Below are positions 49,128 to 57,833 of a DNA stretch of 64,000 bases, piece by piece. Made by a program: the position numbers and the translations under genes. Numbering within the stretch: position 1 is the stretch's first letter; every line of letters begins with the position of its first letter. The notes under the pieces were generated by a model. That model was not told the DNA's origin. It searched no databases and was given only the letters and a program-made list of their open reading frames with translations. Origin of the DNA: Bacilli bacterium (GTDB lineage Bacteria > Bacillota_I > Bacilli_A > RFN20 > CAG-826); contig CAAGAN010000029.1 in NCBI GenBank assembly GCA_900767825.1, positions 1 to 64,000 on the forward strand. The letters run 5' to 3'.

Positions 49128-51872
49128 ATGGAAAACGATGAAAAGAAATTAATCGATGAAGAAACTTCTGCTGACGAAGAAACTTCTTCCGATGAAGAAT
49201 CTTCTGAAAGCGAAGAAAATACCACCGAAAAACCTTTAGTAGCCTCAAGAGAAGGACAACAATCCGAAGATGCCATGTTTGGCCATGAAGCTGCCGTTTC
49301 TGGAATTATCCCAGGCTTAATCGATAGAGATATTTCAGACGAAGTCAAAACAGCGTTCCTTGATTATTCCATGTCAGTTATTGTCTCTCGTGCAATTCCT
49401 GATGTAAGGGATGGCTTCAAACCAGTTCAACGTAGAATCATCTACGGCATGAATGAATCTGGCATGCAGCCAAATAAACCATATAAGAAATGCGCTCGTA
49501 TCGTTGGTGACGTCATGGGTAAATATCACCCTCACGGCGATAGTGCTCTTTATGGAACATTAGTTCGTTTAGCTCAACCTTTCTCGCTCCGTTATACATT
49601 AGTTGACGGACACGGTAACTTTGGTTCTATCGATGGTGATGAAGCTGCTGCTATGCGTTATACCGAAGCTAGGATGAACAAACTTAGCCTCGAACTTGTA
49701 CGAGACATCAATTGTGATACCGTTAATTTCGTTGCTAACTATGATGGCACCGAAGTCGAACCAGAGGTATTGCCTTGCCGTTTCCCTAACTTAATTGTTA
49801 ATGGTAGCCAAGGTATTGCCGTTGGTATGGCTACCAACATGGCTCCGCATAATTTAAGTGAAACCATTGATGCTGTTATTGCTGTTGCCAAAAACCCGGA
49901 ACTCACCCCTGCCGAAATAATGCAAAATTATTTACCAGGACCCGATTTCCCAAGTGGCGGTATCATTTTAGGACGTCAAGGGATTCTTGATGCCTACACT
50001 ACTGGACAAGGCACTATTACTATCCGTTCCAAATACCATATCGAGGAAATGGATAATGGCAAATCTAGGATTGTCGTTACTGAAATTCCATATCAAGTAA
50101 ATAAGGCTGCCCTGGTTGAAAATATTGGAACTCTAGTTCGTGATAAAGTCATTGATGGCATTGTTGATGTTAGAGATGAATCCAATAAAGAGGGGATACG
50201 TGTAGTCGTTGAGATAAGAAAGGACTGTATCCCTGAGGTTGTTGCCAATAACTTATTAAAGCACACTGCCTTACAAACTAACTTTGGTATTATTAATCTT
50301 TGCCTTGAAGATGGGGCTCCTAAGATTTTAGGAATCGACGCCTTGTTAAAAGATTACATTGAATTCCAAATCAGCGTCTTGACTAGAAGAACAAAATTCT
50401 TATTAAAGAGAGATTCCGATAGACTTCACATTGTCGAAGGTTTGATACTTGCTCACGATAATATCGACGAAGTTATCCATATCATTAGAGATTCTAAAAA
50501 TGATGAAGAATCTTCTGCTAGATTAAATGAAAGGTTTGGGCTAAGTCAACCTCAATGTGATGCTATTTTAGCGATGACATTACGTCGCTTACAAGGAATG
50601 GAACAAGATAAGTTAATGGCTGAAAAACATTCTTTGGAAACCAATATTGCTGAATACAATAGGTTATTATCATCTAGAGACAACATTGTTGATTTAATGA
50701 TTAAAGAATTAAGCGAAATCAAAGATAAATTCGGCGATTCTCGTTTGACTGAAATCTCTGACGATGCTGCCGATATTGAAAACGAGGACTTGATTCCTCA
50801 AAAGAACATCATCGTTGCTCTTACTAAAAACGGCTACATCAAGCGTGTTGATGATGATACCTTCTCTGCCCAGCACCGCGGAGGAAGAGGCATTACCGGC
50901 ATGAAGACCGTTGGTGGCGATATTGTCAAACTTATCAAGCACACCAAAACCCATACCGATATCCTTTTCTTCACCACTTTAGGTAAAGTATATCGTTTAC
51001 GTGGCTATCAAATTCCTGATTCTGGAAGAATTGGAAAAGGCATGCCTGCCCAAAACTTCCTCAATTTAGATAAGGAAGAAAAAGTCGTTTCAATCGTACC
51101 ATGCGATGATTATCCAGAAGATAATTACCTCTTCTTCATCTCAAAGAACGGTATCGTTAAGAGAACTTCCTTGAAGATGTTTGAATCCATCCATAGCAAT
51201 GGAAAGATTGCTGTTGGATTAAAAGAAGGCGACGATTTATTTGATGTAAAGCGTACCGATGGACATGCAGTTGTTTCCCTTGCTAGCGATAATGGAAAAC
51301 TTTGTAGCTTCTATGAAGACGAAGTTCGTGACATGGGTAGAACCGCTGCCGGTGTTAAGGGTATGAATCTTGATGATGGATCTATAATCGTTGGCGCTAC
51401 TACATCATTAGAAGGCGACAAGATCTTAGTCTTAACAAATAAGGGATTTGGAAAGATTTCTTATGCAAAAGATACCGAAGTTACCGTGGAAGACGGTACA
51501 ACTAGAACCTATGATGGCTATAGATTGACTTCCCGTGGCGCTAAAGGTGTATTAACCATCAAGACTACTGCTAAAACCGGTGTCTTATGTGCTGTTAGAG
51601 CCGTCAATGGAGATGAAGATTTATTGGTAGTTACTCAATCTGGTATTGTTATCCGTACTCCAATTTCTGAAATCAAGATTGCCGGACGTAATACACAAGG
51701 CGTTAAGATAATTGCCGTTGATGAAAAGACCAAAGTTGCTTCTATTGCTATAATTCCTCATTCTGATGTCGAAGAAGACGAAGAAGAAGGCGAAGAAGTT
51801 ATTGATGAAGCTACAGAGCCTGAAGAAACTGCGGCTACTGAAAAGGTCGTTCGTCCTGACGAAGTTGAATAA
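49128..51872 (+). CDS. gyrA: DNA gyrase subunit A
   Basis: This 914-residue subunit has a 60-residue acidic Ser/Glu/Asp-rich N-terminal extension before the usual start (SDEVKTAFLDYSMSVIVSRAIPDVRDG). The catalytic tyrosine is in AAAMRYTEARM. The coiled gate follows, then the C-terminal beta-pinwheel with a GyrA-box-like AQHRGGRG. This box and the gyrB neighbour favour gyrase over topoisomerase IV. The C-terminus is an acidic tail. AAGGAGGG precedes the ATG. Confidence 0.96.
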   Translation: MENDEKKLIDEETSADEETSSDEESSESEENTTEKPLVASREGQQSEDAMFGHEAAVSGIIPGLIDRDISDEVKTAFLDYSMSVIVSRAIPDVRDGFKPVQRRIIYGMNESGMQPNKPYKKCARIVGDVMGKYHPHGDSALYGTLVRLAQPFSLRYTLVDGHGNFGSIDGDEAAAMRYTEARMNKLSLELVRDINCDTVNFVANYDGTEVEPEVLPCRFPNLIVNGSQGIAVGMATNMAPHNLSETIDAVIAVAKNPELTPAEIMQNYLPGPDFPSGGIILGRQGILDAYTTGQGTITIRSKYHIEEMDNGKSRIVVTEIPYQVNKAALVENIGTLVRDKVIDGIVDVRDESNKEGIRVVVEIRKDCIPEVVANNLLKHTALQTNFGIINLCLEDGAPKILGIDALLKDYIEFQISVLTRRTKFLLKRDSDRLHIVEGLILAHDNIDEVIHIIRDSKNDEESSARLNERFGLSQPQCDAILAMTLRRLQGMEQDKLMAEKHSLETNIAEYNRLLSSRDNIVDLMIKELSEIKDKFGDSRLTEISDDAADIENEDLIPQKNIIVALTKNGYIKRVDDDTFSAQHRGGRGITGMKTVGGDIVKLIKHTKTHTDILFFTTLGKVYRLRGYQIPDSGRIGKGMPAQNFLNLDKEEKVVSIVPCDDYPEDNYLFFISKNGIVKRTSLKMFESIHSNGKIAVGLKEGDDLFDVKRTDGHAVVSLASDNGKLCSFYEDEVRDMGRTAAGVKGMNLDDGSIIVGATTSLEGDKILVLTNKGFGKISYAKDTEVTVEDGTTRTYDGYRLTSRGAKGVLTIKTTAKTGVLCAVRAVNGDEDLLVVTQSGIVIRTPISEIKIAGRNTQGVKIIAVDEKTKVASIAIIPHSDVEEDEEEGEEVIDEATEPEETAATEKVVRPDEVE

Positions 51873-51877
51873 GATTC

Positions 51878-52882
51878 ATGAAGGTCTATATTCATTTCAA
51901 AAACAAAAATAACCAACAAGCCTTTGAGGGTGTGCGCATGCGCAAGACCCTCAAGGGTGAATGCGAGAGTGTGGGGATTGCCTGGGTAGATTCGCAGTGG
52001 CAATCTCCTAATCTCGCTACTTTTATTTCTTATTCAGACATAAACAAGTTGAATGATTGTAAGCTTGATGGGGTAAAAACTGTTGTTTGCTGCTTCTATT
52101 CTGAACGTGATGAAAAAGCCTCTTTCCTTAAAAAGAAGGGAGGCGTGTATCAATTAGACAAGAAAAAAACAAAATTCTTGAATGCAAGTGACCTAGTTTT
52201 GGTGCCTAATGAAATATTAAAGGAATTTGCTTTGACGCATGGAGTAAAAACTAGAGTTGAAGTTCTTCCTTTTTGCTTGACCCAATCCAAATTTGATAAA
52301 CGTAATAACGACAAAGAAATCTTCCCTAGGTATTTTTCGATTAGGGAAAATGAGAAAGTTGCCATCTGTACCGGTTCTTTTAAAGACAAGGAAAAGCTTT
52401 CTTCTTTATATAGAATTGCTTCATCTTGTCCTTCCTATCGGTTTTTCTTTTTCGGAACCGATATGGGAAAATGGCTATCTTATTCCAAAATAAAAGGAGT
52501 TAGCAAACCTAAAAACGTTTCATTAGAATCTTTGGTTGCTGATGATATTTATAGAAGTGCCCTCTTACGCGCATCTATATATTTAGTGTTAGATGATATT
52601 CCTGATGTAATTGGGGTCATGGATGCCTTCAGCGCTTCTTGTCAAGTGGTTTGTCTAGGAAAGCAACCCTTAAACGACCTCTTAATTGATCAAAAAACTT
52701 GTTACATGTTTGAAAAAGAAGAAAAAATTTCCAATTTTCTTGAATTAATGTATCAAGAAAAAACAAACAATACTATAATTCAATCGTTATCCTTGGCTAG
52801 AAAATATTCATTGGCCAAAGGAGGAGAAATCCTAAAAGGATATTACTTGTCCTTATTAGAGAAGGAGAAAGAAAATGCTTGA
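51878..52882 (+). CDS. Glycosyltransferase-like protein
   Basis: This 334-residue protein resembles a GT4-type glycosyltransferase of GT-B fold. There is an N-terminal domain (about 1-150, with SDLVLVPNEILKEFALTHGVKTRVEVLPF, the hinge motif typical of GT4) and a C-terminal domain with EKVAICTGSFKDKEKL. The usual ExxxxxE near the donor site is not clear. Sugar and acceptor are unknown. It begins 5 nt past the gyrA stop and overlaps serS by 8 nt. A 31-bp GC-rich inverted repeat lies within codons 16-26. Confidence 0.75.
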   Translation: MKVYIHFKNKNNQQAFEGVRMRKTLKGECESVGIAWVDSQWQSPNLATFISYSDINKLNDCKLDGVKTVVCCFYSERDEKASFLKKKGGVYQLDKKKTKFLNASDLVLVPNEILKEFALTHGVKTRVEVLPFCLTQSKFDKRNNDKEIFPRYFSIRENEKVAICTGSFKDKEKLSSLYRIASSCPSYRFFFFGTDMGKWLSYSKIKGVSKPKNVSLESLVADDIYRSALLRASIYLVLDDIPDVIGVMDAFSASCQVVCLGKQPLNDLLIDQKTCYMFEKEEKISNFLELMYQEKTNNTIIQSLSLARKYSLAKGGEILKGYYLSLLEKEKENA

Positions 52883-54155
52883 TGTAAAACTCATCCTAGA
52901 AAAACCAGATTATGTAAAAGCAGCTTTAAAGAAGAAATTATGGGACTTTGATCCAACTGAAATTATTGAATTATCTTCCCAAAGACTTGAACTTTTAAAG
53001 AAAGTTGAGGCTATTAAGGCTGAACAAAACAAATTATCTGCTTCAGTTCCTGCGGTTAAAAAAGAAGGCGGAGATGTAAAATCCATCTTCGCCAAAGTCA
53101 AAGAACTTGGTGCCCAAAACAAGGAAAGCGAAGAAAAGCTAAACGAAATCGAAGCCAAGATTAAATCTCTTGTCGAAGTTCTTCCAAATCTCCCTGATGA
53201 TGATTTGGCTGCTGGTTCAAAAGAAAATAACCACCCAATTTATCATTTTGGTGAAGAAAGAAAGTTTGGTTTTACTCCAAAGAACCACGTTGAGCTTTGT
53301 GAATCCTTAGGATTAATTGATTATAAAAGAGCTGCAAAAATCAGCGGGACTGGTACTTGGATTTATACAAATCTAGGTGCACGTCTAGAATGGGCTTTGT
53401 TAAATTATTTCATCGAAAATCATCTTGCTGATGGATATGAAATGATTCTTCCTCCTCACATTTTGAATTATGAATCTGGCTATACTGCTGGACAATTCCC
53501 AAAATTCGAAAGCGATGTATTTTGGCTAGAAGGGATGGAACCAAGGAAATTCATTCTTCCAACTGCCGAAACTGCTTTGGTCAACTTGCATAGAAACGAA
53601 ATTCTTTCTTTGAATGATTTACCAAAGAAATATTTCGCCTATACTCCTTGCTATAGAAAAGAAGCTGGTTCTTATCGTACCGAAGAAAGAGGCATGATTA
53701 GAGGTTATCAATTCAATAAGGTTGAAATGGTCCAATATACGACTGAAGAAGGTAGCGATGCTGCTTTTGAAGAAATGGTTAATAAGGCCAAGAAGCTTGT
53801 TGAAGGATTGGGATTAACCTATCAAATTGACAAACTAGCTGCCGGGGATTGCTCCCATTCAATGGCTAGGACATATGATATTGAAGTTTGGATTCCATCT
53901 ATGGGAATTTATAAAGAAGTATCTTCTGTCTCCAATGCAAGAGATTATCAAGCTAGAAGAGGCATGATCCGTTATAAAGATGAAAACGGCAAGACCAAAT
54001 ATTGCCATACATTAAACGGATCTGGCTTAGCTACTTCTAGAGTCTTCCCTGCCTTAGTCGAACAGCTTCAACAAGAAGACGGTTCTGTGATAATTCCAGT
54101 TCCACTACGCAAATATATGGGTGGACTTGAAGTATTAAAGCCAATAAAGAAATAA
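52875..54155 (+). CDS. serS: Seryl-tRNA synthetase
   Basis: This 426-residue class II synthetase has an N-terminal tRNA-binding coiled coil (about 25-105). Motif 1 ends near the TGTWIYTNLGARLEWALLNYFI segment. Motif 2 is TPCYRKEAGSYRTEERGMIRGYQFNKVEMVQ, and motif 3 reads HTLNGSGLATSRVFPALVE. Length is typical. GGAGAAAG precedes the ATG inside the end of the upstream gene. A terminator follows. Confidence 0.97.
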   Translation: MLDVKLILEKPDYVKAALKKKLWDFDPTEIIELSSQRLELLKKVEAIKAEQNKLSASVPAVKKEGGDVKSIFAKVKELGAQNKESEEKLNEIEAKIKSLVEVLPNLPDDDLAAGSKENNHPIYHFGEERKFGFTPKNHVELCESLGLIDYKRAAKISGTGTWIYTNLGARLEWALLNYFIENHLADGYEMILPPHILNYESGYTAGQFPKFESDVFWLEGMEPRKFILPTAETALVNLHRNEILSLNDLPKKYFAYTPCYRKEAGSYRTEERGMIRGYQFNKVEMVQYTTEEGSDAAFEEMVNKAKKLVEGLGLTYQIDKLAAGDCSHSMARTYDIEVWIPSMGIYKEVSSVSNARDYQARRGMIRYKDENGKTKYCHTLNGSGLATSRVFPALVEQLQQEDGSVIIPVPLRKYMGGLEVLKPIKK

Positions 54156-54165
54156 ATAAAATCTC

Positions 54166-54200
54166 AAATCCGTTTACCCCGTGTAGGCGGATTTTTCTTT
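54166..54200 (+). terminator. Terminator of serS
   Basis: AAATCCG (54166-54172) and CGGATTT (54188-54194) pair perfectly and are followed by a T-rich run. Confidence 0.88.
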
Positions 54201-54262
54201 TACATGCCATATAAAGAGAAATTTCATCATTTAATTTGACTGGTTTATGTTATAATCCTTTT

Positions 54263-54342
54263 GCCATCGCGAGGGTCGAATTGCGAACCAGGTCAGGTGG
54301 GGAACCAAGCAGCCTTAAACTCTTTGACCCTGTGCGATGGTT
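54263..54342 (+). ncRNA. ffs: Small signal recognition particle RNA (4.5S type)
   Basis: About 80 nt with the conserved SRP core CCAGGTCAGG, GGGGAACCAAGCAGCC. The ends close by pairing of GCCATCGC with GCGATGG, and GGGTC pairs with GACCC inside. A TATAAT lies at 54251-54256. The size and single hairpin match the short SRP RNA of helix 8 only, not the longer Bacillus form with an Alu domain. Confidence 0.92.
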
Positions 54343-54355
54343 TTATTTTAAAAAT

Positions 54356-54802
54356 ATGGACGTTTCTTATTTTATGGATCTAGCCTTGTTAGAGGCAAAA
54401 AAAGCAAAAGAAGAAGGTGAAATACCTGTTGGGGCGGTTATTGTTAAAGATGGCACTCCTATTGCTTTTGGCCATAACAAGAAAGAAAGCAAATTCGATA
54501 TTTCAAGTCACGCAGAGATTGAGGCCATAAAAGAAGCGGGACGTGTATTGAAAAAGACTGATTTAAGTGATTGCTCGATATTTGTTACTCTTGAACCTTG
54601 CCTTATGTGTGGAGGGGCTTTAAAACAATCTAGAATCAAATCCATTTATTACGGGGCCAAGGATATTCAATTTGGCTTTGAAAGTAGATATGGCCTATTC
54701 TCCATCAAAGATAATTATCCATCCCCATTAATTTATGGTGGGATTAAAGAAAAAGAATGCAAGGAAATAATCGATGATTTCTTCGCGTTGAAAAGACGTT
54801 AA
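54356..54802 (+). CDS. tadA: tRNA-specific adenosine deaminase
   Basis: This protein of about 148 residues deaminates A34 of tRNA(Arg) to inosine. The zinc site is complete: SSHAEIEAIKEAG (HAE with the catalytic Glu) and LEPCLMCGGALKQS (PCxxC). The ATG at 54356 is taken. A start six codons later is possible, and the longer frame runs back into the SRP RNA and is rejected. No Shine-Dalgarno is visible, so it may be co-transcribed with or processed from the SRP RNA transcript. Confidence 0.93.
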   Translation: MDVSYFMDLALLEAKKAKEEGEIPVGAVIVKDGTPIAFGHNKKESKFDISSHAEIEAIKEAGRVLKKTDLSDCSIFVTLEPCLMCGGALKQSRIKSIYYGAKDIQFGFESRYGLFSIKDNYPSPLIYGGIKEKECKEIIDDFFALKRR

Positions 54803-54862
54803 AGAAACACGTATATATTAATGTAGATATTTCATAAAAAAATATAATTGGTCTTTCCTATA

Positions 54863-54879
54863 TTTGATAAAATATCAAA
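54863..54879. promoter_or_regulatory. Perfect palindrome over the promoter of the transporter operon
   Basis: TTTGATA-AAA-TATCAAA ends 2 nt before the ATG at 54882 and covers the likely -10 (TAAAAT, 54868-54873). It is a probable operator for the TetR-type regulator encoded at the end of the same operon. Confidence 0.6.
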
Positions 54880-54881
54880 GC

Positions 54882-57833
54882 ATGGAAAAAGTAGAGATTA
54901 TTAACGAAGAAAATCAGTTAGAAAACGAAGATAATCAAATTGGTGTTTCGTTAGAGTTGAAACACATCAAAAAAGATTATTATGTTAATAAGAAGCCCTT
55001 CACTGCGATTAAGGACTTGTCTTTGGTTTTCCCTAAAAAAGGATTCGTTGCCATACTAGGTGAATCCGGATGCGGCAAATCCACTTTGCTTAATATTTTA
55101 GGCGGATTAGACCGTTATACATTTGGTGATTTACTAATTAATGGCGTATCTACTAAACAATTTAACGATGCAGACTGGGATAAATACAGGAATACCCAGG
55201 TAGGCTTCATATTCCAAAGCTATAATTTGATTTCGCATTTTAATTTGCTTCAAAACGTTGAGGTTCCTTTAAAATTAGCGGGTATCAACCAAAAAGAAAG
55301 AGAAGAAAGGGCCAAGGCTGCTTTAGAAAAAGTAGGATTAGGAGATTCGCTTCATAAGATTCCTAATCAATTATCTGGAGGGCAACAGCAAAGAGTTGCT
55401 ATAGCTAGGGCCTTAATAAATAATCCAAGTATTATTCTTGCTGATGAACCTACGGGCGCTTTAGACTCTGCAACTTCCATCCAAGTAATGGAATTAATTA
55501 AAGAAGCAGGAAAAGAATGCTGTGTCATCATGGTTACCCATAATGAAAAGTTAGCAAAGAAATATGCGGATAGAATAATAACCATGAGTGATGGAGAAGC
55601 GATTTCGGATACTTCCCCTATTGAGGTTGGTGTTGAAATAGAAAAGCCAAAAACAAAAGAAAAAAGAACCGGTATGTCTTTTGTTTCGGCTCTCCACTCC
55701 TCTTTTAAAAATGTCTTAACAAAGAAAACTAGGACTGCATTGACTGCTGTTGCTTGCTCTTTTGGTATTATTGGGGTTGCCCTAGTTTTAGCTACTAGCA
55801 ATGGTTTCTCTTTATATGTTAAAGACGTAGAAACTTCTGTTGCGTCTAGTGTTCCTATTACTATTTCCCCTACCGTAGTTTCTTATAAATCAAATAACCA
55901 AGATTCATATACTAGGGCTGATGAATTCCCTAAAGACAATAATATCAGGGTTTATGATTCTTCCTCTTCTAGCTATGCAGTTCATCAAAATACATTTACC
56001 AAAGAATATATAGATGCCTTAAAGGCTACTATGACTGATAAAAATAATCCTGCTTATGGAACTGTTATGTCGGTTATGGAAAATAGGAATGGTTTAGATT
56101 TCCATTTCCTTACAAAAGATGGGATGGATGAAACTGCTAAGATTACTTCAATTAATCAATATGCCTCTGCTTCTTCTTTGGGAGCTATGGTATCTTCTGT
56201 TACATCTTTGCCAACAACAATTATTCATGAACTATACGGAGACGAAGAGTCTCTTTCTAGCATGTATGATGTGATTGACGGCAAATTCCCTGAAAACGAC
56301 AATGAATTAGTTTTAGTCGTAGATAGATATAACCGCGTCGATTTCTCCACCTTGAAAAAACTGGGTGTTTTTCCTTCCAATTCAACTTATGAAACTTTGA
56401 ATGCGAATGAAAAACAAATTAGTTTTTCTTCTTTGATTTATGATGGAGAAGGCGATAACGAATATAAGGAATATAAGTGCTATACAAACTCCTCTTACTA
56501 TAAGAAATCAATGGAAACCAAAATCATCGCCAAGGTTTCTTCCTATAAGAACATTAAGTTAGAAATGAATGGGGAAGACTCCAAGTTTGTTGGCGAGGAA
56601 GACGAGACTGAAATAATTAGATACAAGACAGTCGATGACTATGATGAAGTCTACAATAATGACGAATACTATAATCCTATAAAATGCAAAATCGTTGGGG
56701 TTTTGCGCCCAACAAAGGAATCTTATCTTACTTTGATGCCTTCTTCCTTGGCTTATTTGCCAGGTTTAAAAGATATAATGGCAAAAGATTATTCTGAAGG
56801 TGGAGCTGGTTATAATCTTGCACAAGAACAAAAGGATAATTGGTATGTCCCTAGGTCAAAAAGCGATCCTGATGATGTTAGTAATGATGGGCTTGCTTCT
56901 TTAAACGCTTCTTTAAAAACCTTAATGAAGTCTTATTCAGAAAAAGAAGACGGTGAAGCCACTATATCAACGAACACCCTTTCTACTTTGTTTAATAATG
57001 TTGCTAGATACCAAAACATCTTTTGTATAAAGCAAATGAATGAAGGCGGAGGATATACCTGCTACGCCCCTTCTTCAAACCCAAAATCATATTTATCATG
57101 GTGTCAATCCTATGGGGCAACATTTAATCAACTAGAAATCAATAACGATTCGAATAATGCAGCGTTGTTCTTACTTATGTTAACTAGTGGAGAATTCTTC
57201 TCCAAGAATGGCGAGTCTAATTTTGTTGATGTAATGGCTTTGGCCAATTCTTATTCATTAATTACTTCAGTGCTAGTTTTTCCGAAGAGTTTATCTAGTA
57301 AAGACGTATTACTTAGATACATGGATTCGTTAAACGAAGGAAAGCGTGATTCTGAAAAGATAGTCTATAGTGACATTATGTCTGATTTTACAGGCTCATT
57401 AGGAACGATGATTAATGTTATATCGGCTGTGCTAATTGTTTTTGCTTCTATTTCTTTGGTTGTTTCTTCTGTTATGACTGCGATTATTACTTATGTCTCG
57501 GTTGTTGAAAGGACAAAAGAAATCGGAATACTTAGGGCATGTGGGGCAAGGAAGAAGGACGTAGGTCGATTATTTGAAGCCGAATGTGTAATTATTGGGT
57601 TAGTTGCCGGGCTCATTGGGGTCTTGTTTACTGTTTTGGCTTGCTTACCAATTAATGCAATTATCGATTATAAGTTCCCTGGGAACAACTTGTCTTCTAT
57701 AGCCAAGCTTAATCCATTGCATGCTTTAATTTTACTTGCCCTGTCTATTTTGCTTTCATATTTAAGTGGTCTAATTCCATCAAGAATGGCCGCAAACAAA
57801 GACCCAGTTACATGCTTAAGGAGTGATCAATGA
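54882..57833 (+). CDS. MacB-like ABC transporter, ATPase fused to FtsX permease
   Basis: This protein of about 983 residues has an ATPase domain (about 25-240) with Walker A GESGCGKST, signature LSGGQQQRVAIARAL and Walker B IILADEPTGALDS. Next come a first membrane helix (about 285-305), a large extracytoplasmic domain of about 500 residues and three C-terminal helices, with FtsX-family VVERTKEIGILRACGARKKDV. Such proteins act as mechanotransmission pumps or peptide and lipid exporters. The ATG at 54882 is used. A start six codons earlier is possible. The stop overlaps the P-type ATPase start by 4 nt. Confidence 0.9.
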   Translation: MEKVEIINEENQLENEDNQIGVSLELKHIKKDYYVNKKPFTAIKDLSLVFPKKGFVAILGESGCGKSTLLNILGGLDRYTFGDLLINGVSTKQFNDADWDKYRNTQVGFIFQSYNLISHFNLLQNVEVPLKLAGINQKEREERAKAALEKVGLGDSLHKIPNQLSGGQQQRVAIARALINNPSIILADEPTGALDSATSIQVMELIKEAGKECCVIMVTHNEKLAKKYADRIITMSDGEAISDTSPIEVGVEIEKPKTKEKRTGMSFVSALHSSFKNVLTKKTRTALTAVACSFGIIGVALVLATSNGFSLYVKDVETSVASSVPITISPTVVSYKSNNQDSYTRADEFPKDNNIRVYDSSSSSYAVHQNTFTKEYIDALKATMTDKNNPAYGTVMSVMENRNGLDFHFLTKDGMDETAKITSINQYASASSLGAMVSSVTSLPTTIIHELYGDEESLSSMYDVIDGKFPENDNELVLVVDRYNRVDFSTLKKLGVFPSNSTYETLNANEKQISFSSLIYDGEGDNEYKEYKCYTNSSYYKKSMETKIIAKVSSYKNIKLEMNGEDSKFVGEEDETEIIRYKTVDDYDEVYNNDEYYNPIKCKIVGVLRPTKESYLTLMPSSLAYLPGLKDIMAKDYSEGGAGYNLAQEQKDNWYVPRSKSDPDDVSNDGLASLNASLKTLMKSYSEKEDGEATISTNTLSTLFNNVARYQNIFCIKQMNEGGGYTCYAPSSNPKSYLSWCQSYGATFNQLEINNDSNNAALFLLMLTSGEFFSKNGESNFVDVMALANSYSLITSVLVFPKSLSSKDVLLRYMDSLNEGKRDSEKIVYSDIMSDFTGSLGTMINVISAVLIVFASISLVVSSVMTAIITYVSVVERTKEIGILRACGARKKDVGRLFEAECVIIGLVAGLIGVLFTVLACLPINAIIDYKFPGNNLSSIAKLNPLHALILLALSILLSYLSGLIPSRMAANKDPVTCLRSDQ

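Noticed and set aside
54236..54355. N-terminal extension of tadA
   Set aside because: It overlaps the SRP RNA gene, whose conserved core is clear.
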